This document shows, in pieces, positions 26,201 to 39,800 of a stretch of DNA of 64,000 nt (within the stretch, counting starts at the first letter, position 1; each line of letters opens with the position of its first letter). The stretch lies in NCBI RefSeq assembly GCF_003589595.1, contig NW_020653726.1, positions 16,293,486-16,357,485 on the forward strand. Direction: 5' to 3'. The translations under genes and the position numbers were made by a program. Origin of the DNA: Hyposmocoma kahamanoa (lineage: Eukaryota; Arthropoda; Insecta; Lepidoptera; Cosmopterigidae). The notes below the pieces were generated by a model. The model was not told where the DNA came from, made no database searches, and was given only the letters and a program-made list of their open reading frames with translations.

Positions 26201-29200
26201 CCTTGTTGAGGAGTTCCACTCGTCTGTCTGCCATTTCCACCATCAGATCAGCCCTAGGTCACCATAACATATTATTTTCATTAGAATTACACCTATGTGT
26301 AACGTGACCATTATTCTTTTCCCTAGACTGGAACGCCTGTGAATTTATAATTAAAAAAATGTAAAAAAGAAATTAAAAATTTGAAATGATCAAAAATTTA
26401 AAAAAGAAAGAAATCTTGTGTAGTCTGTTATGCTGGCCTTATATATTAAAAAAAAGTCACGTGTGTTTTGGGGACAGCGGGACACGAAGTTTAATAGCTG
26501 GACGTATGGTCACCTTACTTATGTGCCGAATTTTATTAAAATTGGTTAACGAAAAGCTGGTAAAATTCAATAAACCGGATTCGTCCCTTAATTTGTCACC
26601 CTTAGAGGTAGAATATTTTCTTTAAATTTGAATGGGGACCATTAGATACTAGGGTCCCCTCTTTCCTACAAAGAAGAATAATGAATTAAATTTTTATTGA
26701 ATTGATATTCAATTATTTTTTTGTGAAATTACTCCACTAGTTTGTTATAATTATTAATACAAAGATCGAACACTCAGAAAAAACTGTCATAAACTGATAA
26801 ATCTGTCATATATTTCTCATAGATGGCGCTACGACTAAAAAGTCGTTGAAAGACCAAGTACAAAGACACGACGCAAGCACATAGAAAAATTCGTGAGTTC
26901 CGTTGGTTCGTTCCGTGGCTTAGTTGGTATAGCGTCTGGCACGGTATGCAAGAAGACGTCGGTTCGAATCCGACCGGATGGAAGGAATTTTTTCTAAGTG
27001 TTTTTTCTGAGTGTTCGATCTTTGTATTTATAATTATAAGAATAATGAAGTTTAAGGTTCTCCCCTGAAAAGTTGTCATTTTGCATATATGGCCTTTTTA
27101 CGTCTAGTGTGTGACTTTAATTTCTAAGTTACGTACATTTTCATATGTTTAGTAGCTATACCATTCGTTACGAAACCTGCATTTCAAGAAGGTTCACAAT
27201 CTTAGGAAATCATGTAAAGTCCCCAACCCGTATTGGATCAGCTTGGTGGACTATGACTTAAATCTATTTCTTAGAGGAGATCCGTGTCAGGCAGAGGAAC
27301 GAACGGTTGATCATGATGATTACCATTTTTAAAAGTAGTGGAGTTTATTGCGAAAGATTCCGTCCAAGGAAGTACTGTTACCTAGTCTATTTCTGCCGCC
27401 AAGAAAGAATGTGAGCATGTCTGCGTTTTGATTTTTAAGGGTAAGGGTGCTGGTGGAACTGTTAGCACGTGGGACTTGACAATTTTATGTGGGCGCAGTC
27501 GCAATGCCCTCAGATCGTTGTGATTTAAAGCTTAACCTGTACAAGGGTATAACGGTCTACAGACCGCTCCTACCGACCCGGGCGGGATGGTGTCGGCGGC
27601 GTTTCTAGAATCATGTCATTGGGTTAGATTACAAATAAGGCCGATGACACCAAGTCGCTGGGCTGTGTCGCCAGGTCGGCGGCTTCGGTCTGTAGATCTT
27701 TATCGCTTACCAGTAGGCGCACGACTTGTTCGTCCCGTCACTTGATATCATAAAAAAAAGCAGAAGTAACGAATGTTTAAAATTTTATATGTAATTTTTA
27801 AAGCAAGGTTTTAATTTTAAACCTCAGTTCATAGAGTAAATTTGTTAATTTGCAATACCATTGTTTCTAACAAGCGTACATGTAATTAAAATTAGCTAGT
27901 ATAGCACACGGTCCTTGGCCTACATTAGGCCTGTCACTTAAGGTAGTTAATCTTGGCGTTATTTTTGTACCAAAACATTTGCATGTGGTATTAGCCACAT
28001 ACTTGGTTTTCATCTGTGGCAATAAAAATATTAAATTTGTTTGATTTTATAACATTACTTGCCAATGGCAAAATGTCAAAAGACAAGCAACCACGGGTTG
28101 AAGGTTCCGTTTAATTTGTGCCTTGTATGTGGTGTTGTTCTTGGGCATTGTAATTGATTAAGTGTATTTTAAGTACTGTTATTTTTTGTGGCTGTAGCAG
28201 AATATCATCAATGTACTTTATAGTCCTGTGTAGCTTTGTCATTGACGTGTGTGTTGAACTATTAATATGCTTTTTATTGTATGTCATGCCAAATAAAGCT
28301 TTTTTCACCTCACTAGCTCGGAAAGGTTTTCTTTCTTATTACAAATCTGCGCGTAAAAGCGTTTTTGAAATTTGAACTTGACAATGGACTGTGGTGCACC
28401 AAATTTTTTCTTACGTTGAAAAAAAAAACATAGTGACACGTTCAACTACGCGATTTGTCAAGCATTACATATTTATGTAATATAAATCCATTGGTATATT
28501 TTATTCTTATTATTGTTGACTATTTTTGATAACTATTTTTGTTTATTAAATTATTTTAATTCGTCGAAGGACTAAAGTAATTTCAATAATCACACAAAAT
28601 TACAAGTACAAGCAAGAATAAAAATTGATGAGGTGCAAATAGAGAACGCATCCGAAAATAAACTTTTTCTTTTGATTAAAAAAACTTTATTTTATAGTTC
28701 AACTGTTTTTCTTTCATCTACTATTTTCCTCGCTATAGTGAGGTGAAAGTTATGTGTTTCGCTCGACTGCAAAGTTGTTTTGCGTCTCGTGCCTTGAAAC
28801 CCTCGCCACGCTCAGGATTCTTAGGGTCGTATTCTAGAACTCTACTCAATGCTCAAGTCAGGATTTGAGTATGGTTTAAAGCACTCGAAATCATACTCAA
28901 GTCCCTGCCATTAGGGTCGTATTTCCAGTGCTTGAAATGATACTCAAGTCTGCTCAAATCCTGACTTGAGCATTGAGCAGAGTCCTGGAATACGACCCAT
29001 AGTATCCTTTCGTTTGCTCAGGTTTATTGAAACCTGTATTGACAGGCACTTGCGTCAAACAACAACTTTGCAGCCTTGTTTAACAAATAACTATTGTTAT
29101 TGTTTTCGCTTCCATTTTCCCATACAAAAAAATTTGCGCCAATATGTGGCTAATTAGTGGGCGCCTTCAAGTTAGACGCTTGTAGAAGTACTGCAGTGGT

Positions 29201-32200
29201 GCGACAGTCGCGCGACAACAGTAATTTTTAGTCACTAATTGCGACTGTAAAGTGACGCGCGCGTGTCACGACGTCACGGCAGTGGCGCTGCAACTGCGCT
29301 TCTAAATATTGTATGAAAATGAGTAGTGGCGCGGCTGCAGCGCCACAGTGATGCCACTGCAGAGCTTATATACGCGTCTAATTTGAAGGCGCTCTAAGAG
29401 CCTGGGCACACGGTATATTTTATGCGTATACGCGCCGTAAACGCGTGTCATCTGCGCGTCTACGCGCCGCAGACGCGCTGCAGTCGCGCGTTCATTTTGA
29501 TAATAGATAGTTTTAATTAAATTTTTATTGAATTGATATTCAATTATTTTTTGTGAAATTACTCCACTAGTTTGTTATAATTATTAATGCAAAGATCGAA
29601 GACTCATAAAGATAAATCTGTAATAGATTTCTCATAGATGGCGCTACGACTAAAAAGTCGTTGAAAGACCAAGTACAAAGACACGACGCAAGCACATAGA
29701 AAAATTCGTGAGGTCCGTTGGTTCGTTCCGTGGGTTAGTTGGTATAGCGTCTGACACGGTATGCAAAAAGACGTTCGGTTCGAATCCGACCGGATCGAAG
29801 GAATTTTTTCTGAGTGTTTTTTCTGAGTCTTCGATCTTTGTATTAATAATTATAACAAGATAGTTTTAATTTTAGTTAAAGTTCAGTGGAGTGTATAAGC
29901 TTCTTGCTAACAACGCGATGTTTGCGCGCGTTTGAATCGATTCACTACATCGCATCTGCAGCGCGTATAAAATACGCCTTATGCATAGGCTCTAAGTCGT
30001 ATTGTATTTTCATATTGTCGCATGTGATGTATTGCAATTGATTATACCACATAAACATACAAACGTACAAAACACGTTTTGTCACGCATGTGCGAAAACG
30101 TGTTTGAAAACAGGATGTGCAGTGTATGAAAACAGGATCATTCCACACTGACATAAGTGTCATTAATATCACATTAGTTCAATGCGATCATATAATGGTA
30201 ATATTTGAAGTAAACATATTTTTTTAATTTCTCATGCTCTTAAAGTTCGTATTTATGCTGGGTGTAGGCTGCATAAAATAGGATTTTAAGTTGTAGTGCA
30301 TAAAAAAAAAACCATCACATTGAATATATCTAATTGTTGTAATTTTACATTCAATTTTAATTAAATAATCGTTTATTTGTAATATTGCTGTTTAATTTCC
30401 TCGCAATCGAAGTGAAAAGCAGAGTGTAAGTGAGAGTAACTCGTTCATAAAACCCATTTTACCCTCGACTTAAGTATCCATACGTCTCGGGTAAGATGAC
30501 ACGTTTTATGCAATTGTACAATCTACTATATTCTGGATTTAACATCGCGTATATTATTAAGTAGTAATAATCCCGTTGTTTTACTACCATGATATTTAAT
30601 ATTTTTTCTTGAATTTCATACTCCACTAGTTTGTTAAAATTATTAATACAGAGATATAGTGTTCTATACTAAGAAAATTTCCTTGCGATTTGACTGGATT
30701 CAAACCAGCGCCTTCAGCATGCCTTGTCTGACGCTCTCCCAACTGAGACACGGAACGACCCAGCAGACCTTTAGAATACTTCCATGTGTATTGTTTTTTA
30801 TTTTTAACGACTTTTTTTACGCGCTCACGCTCATAGCCCCACATGTAGGCCATACAAATATTTCACCCGGTGGCCCGGGAATCGAACCCGGGACCTCTGC
30901 GTGGCAGTTCAGCACGGTAACCGATCGACCACGCAGGCAGTTTTTGCCGTATTTGTCTTATTTGCCGTAGCTCCATCTGTGAGAAATCTATGTAAGTTTT
31001 TCTTCACCTGCTATGTACCTTTACAGCTATCAGCGCCTGACTAAAGATGTCGGTTTAAAATTGTAATATCAAGTACATTGGATATGACGACGTTTTATTA
31101 CCATGTCACTCGATTGTAAATACAATTTTTGGTAACAATTTAATATAGCCTGGTATCGACGTGCACTAATTTACGTATTTCATAAACAATTTTTACAAGC
31201 CGTCGTTGTTATGTTATGTGGAGGGAGAGTGGCATTAACTGCACGAAGAAAACATTCCATACAAGCTATTTTATGGATTAACCTTCTGTGGGTTAGCAAA
31301 TTGATTTACTTCTATTTTTATTAACTGTCAGCTAGTCAAAACATCTTAGAAGTTTATGAATTTGTACAAAAAATCCATGTTAGAACAGCATAGGGGTCTG
31401 TGCAAAATAGACAGTAGTAGCAGTAGAGCTCCTTGTGAAAGAGCTCGTCCAGGATAGTACTGCCACCTTACTTATTTCTGCCGCCATGCAATATTGTGAG
31501 CATTATTAATTTCTGGTTTTGTAGGGTGCTGGTGAAATTACAAGCACACGGGACTTGTCAACTTAATGTCTCAGAGTAACAGTAGCGGTGCTCTTCAGTT
31601 CTTTGTGATTTAAAGTTCTGCGTAGCCTACGAGACACATAAGTTTGGGAATCTCTGTTCTAGACATACACGCGTAACATCGTCGGTCACATCATCTCTTA
31701 ACATCAGTAGGGCTAGCATGGCAGCGCGTGACTTCGCAAGAGCAACATAAAACGCGAGATCTCTGTGCGAGTATAGCAATATCTCGTTTAGTATTTCACC
31801 TAAAAAAACAGTAGTTACTATTTATTAAAGAAATAAATCTTATTTATATTTATAAGGAAAAATCCACTTCAATTAGAGCTGTTTGTCTTTGTACATTAGT
31901 AGTTGACCATGGCCTTAGGATATATTCACGGAGCTGCAATGCACGGTGAACTAGCCGTCGGTAATTAAAATAATAAATATAATAAAAAAGAGATAATCCG
32001 AATTGTATTGTCCACAAACGGTCAGGCTCGCTAAGAGCTTGAGGCGGATACATGTCTCGTATCGTTGGTTGAAGAACCAACCGAACTTCCTGAGTCTAGC
32101 GGACTGCGCCATAGCCGGCGAATACCGTCTCTCCTATTTATAAATTAAAAATTTATATTTTAGGCCATGAAAGGGGTAAGCATCTAGAATTCATCATAAA

Positions 32201-33760
32201 GCTCTACAATTTAGATAAAATAGTTCAGTGCAATCTAGCGGAATTTTACGGAACTACAATATAAGCATGTCACTTTGGGTAGTCCATTGTATAAAATCGA
32301 TACGTCTAATGGACAATACACTAACTTTATATTTTTGGTAATTTTTTATTATTTATGTTTATTTACTAAATTATGCTACCAATTTCGTGAAAAAAAAAGA
32401 AACAAAAAACGAAATTGAAAACAAAAATCTAATTTATTTTTAAGTTTTAATTTATTTATTGTTAAGTGTTTTGAAGCCGTTGATTTTCCGAAAATAAATA
32501 TTATTGCCTGAATTTTGTTGCCCAGTTTTGGTTTATTCATTTATTATTTATATTTTCTGTATGATTCAAGTGTTTGTTTATATTTTGTAAGTATTTCAAA
32601 CATAAATTAGTTGTTAGAATAAACTTTGAAACTGAGCTTTTAAAGGTTAAGAAAAGAATCAGTACGTATGTAAAGACTGTAATAAGTTCCGCTTGAATTT
32701 GCTATAATTTGTAATGACCAAGCAATTAGGGTAAAGTATAATATTTTCCATATCCTGTGTAAAGTTTTGCCTTGACTCCGTATCCGTACAGTCGCCTTCA
32801 AAATCGTAAAGAAACTCCACTGTTCAACTCTGGTATGATTATTTATATAGTATGCTATGTTGAATGTATGTATGACACGTATACCACAATAGCTGTCTGT
32901 CCAGTTTCTAGAGACCGACTATCATACTACCGAGGCTTTTGCCGTCGCCAGGATGGAGAATTACACTTAGACCCGGTTCATATGCATATCGTTAAATGAG
33001 TGTTGGCATGTGACCGTCTACGGCTACGTACATTAAACAGGCGTAAAAGCTTAAAGCACAAAGTATACGAGAGTAAACAATTTATAACGTTTTGGTTGAT
33101 ATATTTTTACAAATAGCTCGAATGACCACCAAAATTTGAGGGTAGCTCGAATCTTCACATTAAACATTTTTTTTAATGTAATTGGCCTATACGCCCTTTC
33201 TTCCCCGACGTATCGAATATGTATAAATTCGTATATTTGTAAACACGAGTCAGTAGACAATCAAAATTTGGTTTTGGCGACTTTTTCATATACTAACCTA
33301 ACCTAAACCCACAGGAGGGGGTCGCACCAACTTGGAAACGCAAACAAAAATGACCGATTTGTTTATTTTGTCTTTCATTTAATACTTTTCCCAATCTACG
33401 GCTGGTATTATATACAATACCTAGACTTTATATACAATGTCTAGGTAATGTGTATAATAGTACAAAAGATATAACTATTTTGTACATAGCCAAAAGGAGA
33501 GCCCGGCATTGTATAGAATGAGTAGGTGTTGTACACAATCACTGAATTATATTATATTACCGTTAACATATATAACTCATTAGTAGACCGAGTATAAGCT
33601 CACAATGTAAAGAGGTAAATTAAAACTACATCGCCCTAAAAAGAAGGATGGCGAGATCCCGTGTATTTTGTGACCCAGTGTTTTTGACGACGTGCATTAA
33701 GGAGACCTATCAATACTTGCGATTCATTATGAAAACATCAAAAAAGATAATTGAATATAG

Positions 33761-33815
<55 letters not shown>

Positions 33816-36800
33816 TTATAAAGTTGATATAGCTTATGTTTGTAACATTGTCCTGTATTTCGCTTCAGATGTTTGTTCGTAGTAGCAGAAAACAACAAGT
33901 TTTCAGTTTTTTCCCAAAAATAATAAAGAATTTCCCGAATATTCCCAAATCTACCAAACTCTGCCACATTTAATATAACTTGTCATATCTGCAGCAACGA
34001 AAATGAATAAAAATTAAATCTGCTAAAACGGCAGAAATCTGACACAAATGGTCACATTGTTTTCAGTATCCATGTGACATTGACATTGGCAAGAGGTCTC
34101 TTGTCAAAACGTTCCTTTGCAACTTTTATTATCTCTCACTTAAATTGTCTAAATATTTTTGTCACATTGTGTTTTATTTTTTGCTTTATGTCATTATTGT
34201 TTAATTGATTATTCCATTAGGTATTTCATAGCTTTAATTTTTTATGCGTGTACTATAAAATAACCAATACGTCAGAAAGGTAAACATTCAATCATGCGTA
34301 AACTGAAACGTACGTGGAAAAACGTTACCTAATCTATAGTCGAACTGAATCAATTGCGTCCTGTCCTTGTATCTATTCTAAAATACAATGTTTTACATTA
34401 TTTTTTATTCCCGACCTTTAAAAATATACTTCTAAATATATGTTGATAACTAGGCATAAGCTAAAACGCAAAATTATGCTAGGAAAGTCCTTGAAAGGCT
34501 CTTAGTCATTATTGGGGCAGCCTTCGCCAAACTTTCTTCGGCACATGTTAGTTACGAGAATTACTCACGAGAGTATAATTTTTTTTAGTGGTCTTTGGTG
34601 TAAGCCCGTGATGACTATGTCCCGTGACACGTATGTTTGTCAGCGTTCGTAGCATTTTAAGTGAGACGACTAGAAGCTGAGTGGGTCATTGTTTCCTTAG
34701 GAGCACAGCAAACACGTTTTGTACATTTTTATTATTTGTAATTTAGTATTTTGTCTAAATCGTTATATTATTCCTATTATAAAATGCATGCATTGCATAC
34801 TGTGTTGTTTTTTTAACGAAATTAATGATTTATATTTCTATTTCAATATCATTGTAGGCGACTGTACACGTTTTGATTTGAACTGTTCAGTGCAATTTCT
34901 TTTTTTATTTCCTTGTATTAATTAACGGCAAATAACATCTATTGGAATTAATTAAGCTTGAGCCCATTAGCTGCTTTGTGACGGCACGATATTTTTAACC
35001 GACTTCAAAAAAAGGAGGAGATTCTCAATTGAACTGCAAGTTTTTTTTATGCATGTTACGCGATGATTCTATCCTTTCTTAACCAATTTCGATGATTCTT
35101 TTTTTGTTGGAAAGAGGGTACCTCGGTAGTGGTCACGTTTTAATTTGAAGAAAATATTCCACCTCCAAGGATGGCACACTAGGGGATGAATCCGGTTTCG
35201 CTCACTAACCGGTAACCGATTTCAATAATACTTGGCAAATAGATGTAATTCTACAAACTTTAGAGGTCGGTTTTTAGTACTCTGTATTGAGCTTATTTAC
35301 CTCCACGATTTTATATTATCTCCTTCGAAAAAAAGGTAAATAAAATTTTATTTCAACGTAAATAAATAAATAAATAAATAACGCACACACTCAACTTAGC
35401 CCCGCACTAGGGAAACCCTGTGTCGCGGGTGCCATGGACACACAGATAGACAACCACAAATTACACCCAAACTCACGAGAGAAATGAATGTAGGCCATAC
35501 AAATATTTCTCCCGACCCGGGAATCGAACCTGGGACCTCTGCGTGGCAGTCCGGCATGGTAACCGTTCGGCCACGGAGGCAGTTAAACGTAAGATGGAAC
35601 ATGGTATTATTAAAATTACAGGCACATGGGACTTGTCAACTTATGCCTCAAGATGACGGGCGCGGTGGCAGTGCCCCTCAGATCTTTGCGAGTTAAAGCT
35701 CTTGAGTGGCACTGCAACTGTTATGGATAGGCGTGTAGCCTACTATCAGGCACACGACCAGTTCGTCCCGATATAAAAAAAATTACATAATGGCAAAATG
35801 TTACTTAAAACGAATTAAACTGTAATAATACCATTGGATAAGCACAAGTAGTCAATTAATGTCACAATGTAAGCCTTAAATGATGTATTTATAAAATTAC
35901 AACAATTTTATAGCATTTTTCCATACTATGTAATATGCATTTGTAATTATAGCACTTAATACGTGACGCAAATGCCAATTAACACACAATTATGACTATA
36001 ATTTATTGACCACATGACCCGGCTAAAGAATAAATAATTAACTGCGGGGTCATTTATCTTCTTTGGATTTATGGGTTTATAACATTTCACTTGTTTAATG
36101 CTATTGTGTTTTTGCAACAAACTAAGCTAGTTGTATGGTTTGTGCAATTAAGGGGTATGTATACTCTAATCGCGCTATCAGTTGGTAGTAATAATAATAA
36201 TAATAATAACGCACACACTCAACATAGCCCCGCACTAGGGAAACCCTGTGTCGCGGGTGCCATGGACACATACATAGACAAACACAAATTACACCCAAAC
36301 TCACGAGAGAAATAAATGTAGGCCATACAAATATTTCTCCCGGCCCGGGAATCGAACCTAGGACCTCTGCGTGGCAGTCCGGCATGGTAACCGTTCGGCC
36401 ACGGAGGCAGTTAGTGGAAACTGATAACCTTCAATATGTATACTCTGATCACGGTATCACTTTCAACTGCCGTACGATTTGTAACAATCGATCGCGGGGT
36501 TTGATTCAGCCTAATAAATATTTAAAAGCCTTTTTTTTACGATCATTAGTGATGGAACGAGCGAAACGAGTCGTGCGCCTGGTGGTAAGCGGCACGCCAG
36601 CTCATAACAGTTGCAGTGCCATTAAGAGCTTTAATTCTCAAAGATCTGAAAGGCACTGTCAAGCAGTAATGTCAGCATTACTGTGTTCCGGTTTTGAAGG
36701 GTAAAGGTGCTGGTGGAATTACAGGCACATGGGACTTGTCAACTAATGTCTTAGGGTGACGGGCGCAGGGGCAGTAATTTACCATCAGGCGCACGACTTG

Positions 36801-39800
36801 TTCGTCCCGTCACCTGGTATTATTAAAAAAAATAGCAAATTAGGGGATGAATCGAATGTAATTCCACAAACTTTTGAGGTACGTTATACTTGTTACAGGT
36901 TCGAAATTGATCCTACGCGGTATCAGCGGCGAGTTCCGGTCTGGTCAGCTGACAGCCATCTTAGGCCCGTCCGGGGCAGGAAAGAGCACACTGCTGAACA
37001 TCCTCGCGGGGTATAGGTAAATATAAAAAAAACATACCTACATTTGTGCACAATCTTGACTCCCATGTATCAGTTTACCGTGTTTACTTTGAAAATATAC
37101 ATTTTATTCATTGTATACATTGTACCTCCGTATTCGCATATACTTGTCATTTGCAAAGTTTGTTTTACACTAATGTTAATGGAAAACTTTAGTTTACCGA
37201 AGACTTTTTATACACGTTTCCTGACTTGTTTGTGGCGTAGTTTTCCACAATGTATTTTTTTGCGTTTTCGTAGACTACCATTTTAAAATGCGCCTACAGA
37301 AATAGCATAGTCAACCGTGATCATGGGACCTGTAAAGTGCCCGAAACGTTGGTATGTTTGAAAAAACAAATATACACGATTTAAATGCGGAAAAAATAGT
37401 TTCATTTCCTATGTGTAACCGTCGCGAAAACCTAGGAAGTTGATAGCGTTAGTATTGTTTTGGAAAAAATGACGTATATTTTTTTTCTGTGTGTCGTGTG
37501 TAGTCTAGTGACAACCGTAGTGCACAAATAAATAATGAATACCAAGAGCGGGTATTAAAAAAAACTCGCACGGCTAGAAGATTTTTACATTCGCCTCTTC
37601 AGTCCCTTCGAGACCATGGGCCTTGTTATACGTCGTTTTTATGATTATGTCCCTAAATAATAATCAAATAATGGTATTACTTGTTTTTCTAATTATATAA
37701 AAACTAACTATTCTGTGTCGGTGAAGAACATTGTACATTTCTGTGCCCGTTTTAGGCTCTTATTTATTATTTGAAAGGCGTGAAATATACCAAACGAAGA
37801 CGAGGAGAGTTAAGCGACACGCCTGTCCATAGCAGTTGCAGTGGTAAATCGTAAAGACCTAAGTGATATTGCCACCGCGCCTGGTACCCTGAAACATAAG
37901 TTGATTAGTCCCATGTGCCTGTAATTTTGCACCTTTAAAAACTGTAACGCAGTAATGCTCACATTACTATGAATGGCAGAAATAGGTAAGGCAGTATTTC
38001 TCTGGATGAACTCTGACAAGGAGTAGGCGATTATTGGGATGTTCTAGAAGGAATTTCTCGCTGTAGTCGGTGTGTAGGAGAGTCATAGTGAATATCAATA
38101 ATCTCTCTTAAGCCTGTTTTGTGAAGAGAAAATAAAGCATCATGTCGTTTTATTTCATTTTAATCAATTACAGTCGTAATTTCAAAATGGTGGAATTCAA
38201 AATCAAAAAAATTGTAATTTAAAAAAAAAATATTGGAAATACTGGTCTTTTTATGCATAATATTTACTTATCCATTTTAAAACGAGAATGTACTTTTTTT
38301 GTTCCATTCAGTAGTTTTATGAACTTTCAAATCGTGTTTTCTCAATTCCATCATTATGAGTTATGGCTAACGTGAGCATTTTTGTTTTTATGTTACACAT
38401 GACAGGCAGACGACTTCATTCCATCTGATGTAAAATGGAAAATGGAATCCAAACGTGAAGGAAGCTAGTACAGTGTTAATATAATCACCGCCCTAGCCAC
38501 CTCCATCCTGTATGTATGTATGTACAAGCCTCTTCGGTCCTAGACGCGCTTTTTTATTTCGCTCTATATTCTTTCACGTTTTTACACATTCTTTGTTTAT
38601 TTATTTAGGTAAGTGGTTGTTTTTGGTTAATTTCTGCATTGTTACAATTGGTAAAACGTTATAAAATTAGTAATCCATCACCATCTACCCATTTATACGT
38701 CCCACTGCTGGGTACTTTCAGTTTCCTTGCATTTGATTAAATAATTTATTGAGATGTCATAAAAAAACCATTACCCAGTTCTAGAATATTGAAATGGTTT
38801 AATGGTATTTCAGCTATGCATCGTTGGGGTAAGTTCCGATAAGTCGAACACGTTAACTAATTTTAACTGTTGTTTAAAATAGAATGTTGTGCTCATTGAC
38901 TTACAATTATATGGACGTCGGGTCCGCGCTAAAAAGTGTCCGAAATTACAGGGTGTTAAAATCGTATACAGAGCGTCATTCACGCTTTAGTCAGCGTTCT
39001 GACAGCGAAGCTAGCAAAATTAGACAGTACTGCGATGACATTACAATTTCAATTCAACGTTTTAGCTTTTTCATATTCCTTTACATGTCACTACGTTTAA
39101 ATAGGTTGACTTGGGACATTTTTTTCGTGGTTTTGGTATTAGACCCGTCGTCCATTTATTTGTAAGTCAATGGTTGTGCTCTATTTTTTTCTATTTAAAA
39201 CGGATATTTGACCATTTGTTTTAGTCAGAGGGCGGCAGTTTTTCCGCCACGCTTGCCCAATGCGGATTAGGGACTTCACACGTTTTCCGAGGGTTGTGAA
39301 TCTTCTTCAACGCGTAGGTTTCATCACGATGTTTCCTTCACCGATAAGCTCATAATAAATTTCAAATTGTAACAAAATCACATAGCATGCAACAAAACAG
39401 ATTAGTTCCGTCACGAACCGCTAGATGGCATTGGCGGCGAAATTGCAAATTCTGCATCGCGGTTCTTCCGGTGGCGCAGTCAACGCCAAAAAAAAACAAT
39501 GCGAGGAGCCTACCACATACCTCATACGCATCTAGTACTGCTTCCTTATGTTAGGAATGGGTAATATAGGTTTTTCTAAATATCGTATCGAAACTATATA
39601 TCAATATTCGAAATCGGATTTCGAAACTAGGTATATATTTTCTGAAACTATATATTCATGGATACAGCCTGCGTGCGCGCTGCGTTGATACATTGCCGTT
39701 ACTGATATTCGAAATCAGATTTCGAAACTATATTATTGGATATAGTTTTACAAGAGCAATGCGGGCCAATGTTAGTAAACAGTTTCGAATCACGCACAAA

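Larger units (their letters stand above)
8202..36898 (+). other. ABCG intron 1 (28.7 kb)
   Basis: GT-AG intron after exon 1 (donor GTAAGT, acceptor TTACAG). No exon-like coding motif was found inside. Its repeats are listed separately. Stretches such as 11730-12200, 15140-16240, 20540-21110, 32100-34980 and 35785-36180 are AT-rich with no recognisable feature beyond simple sequence. Confidence 0.85.

Noticed and set aside
36756..37016. 86-codon plus-strand ORF overlapping exon 2
   Set aside because: It is in a different frame from the Walker A frame; the GPSGAGKST frame joins both neighbouring exons and this one does not.
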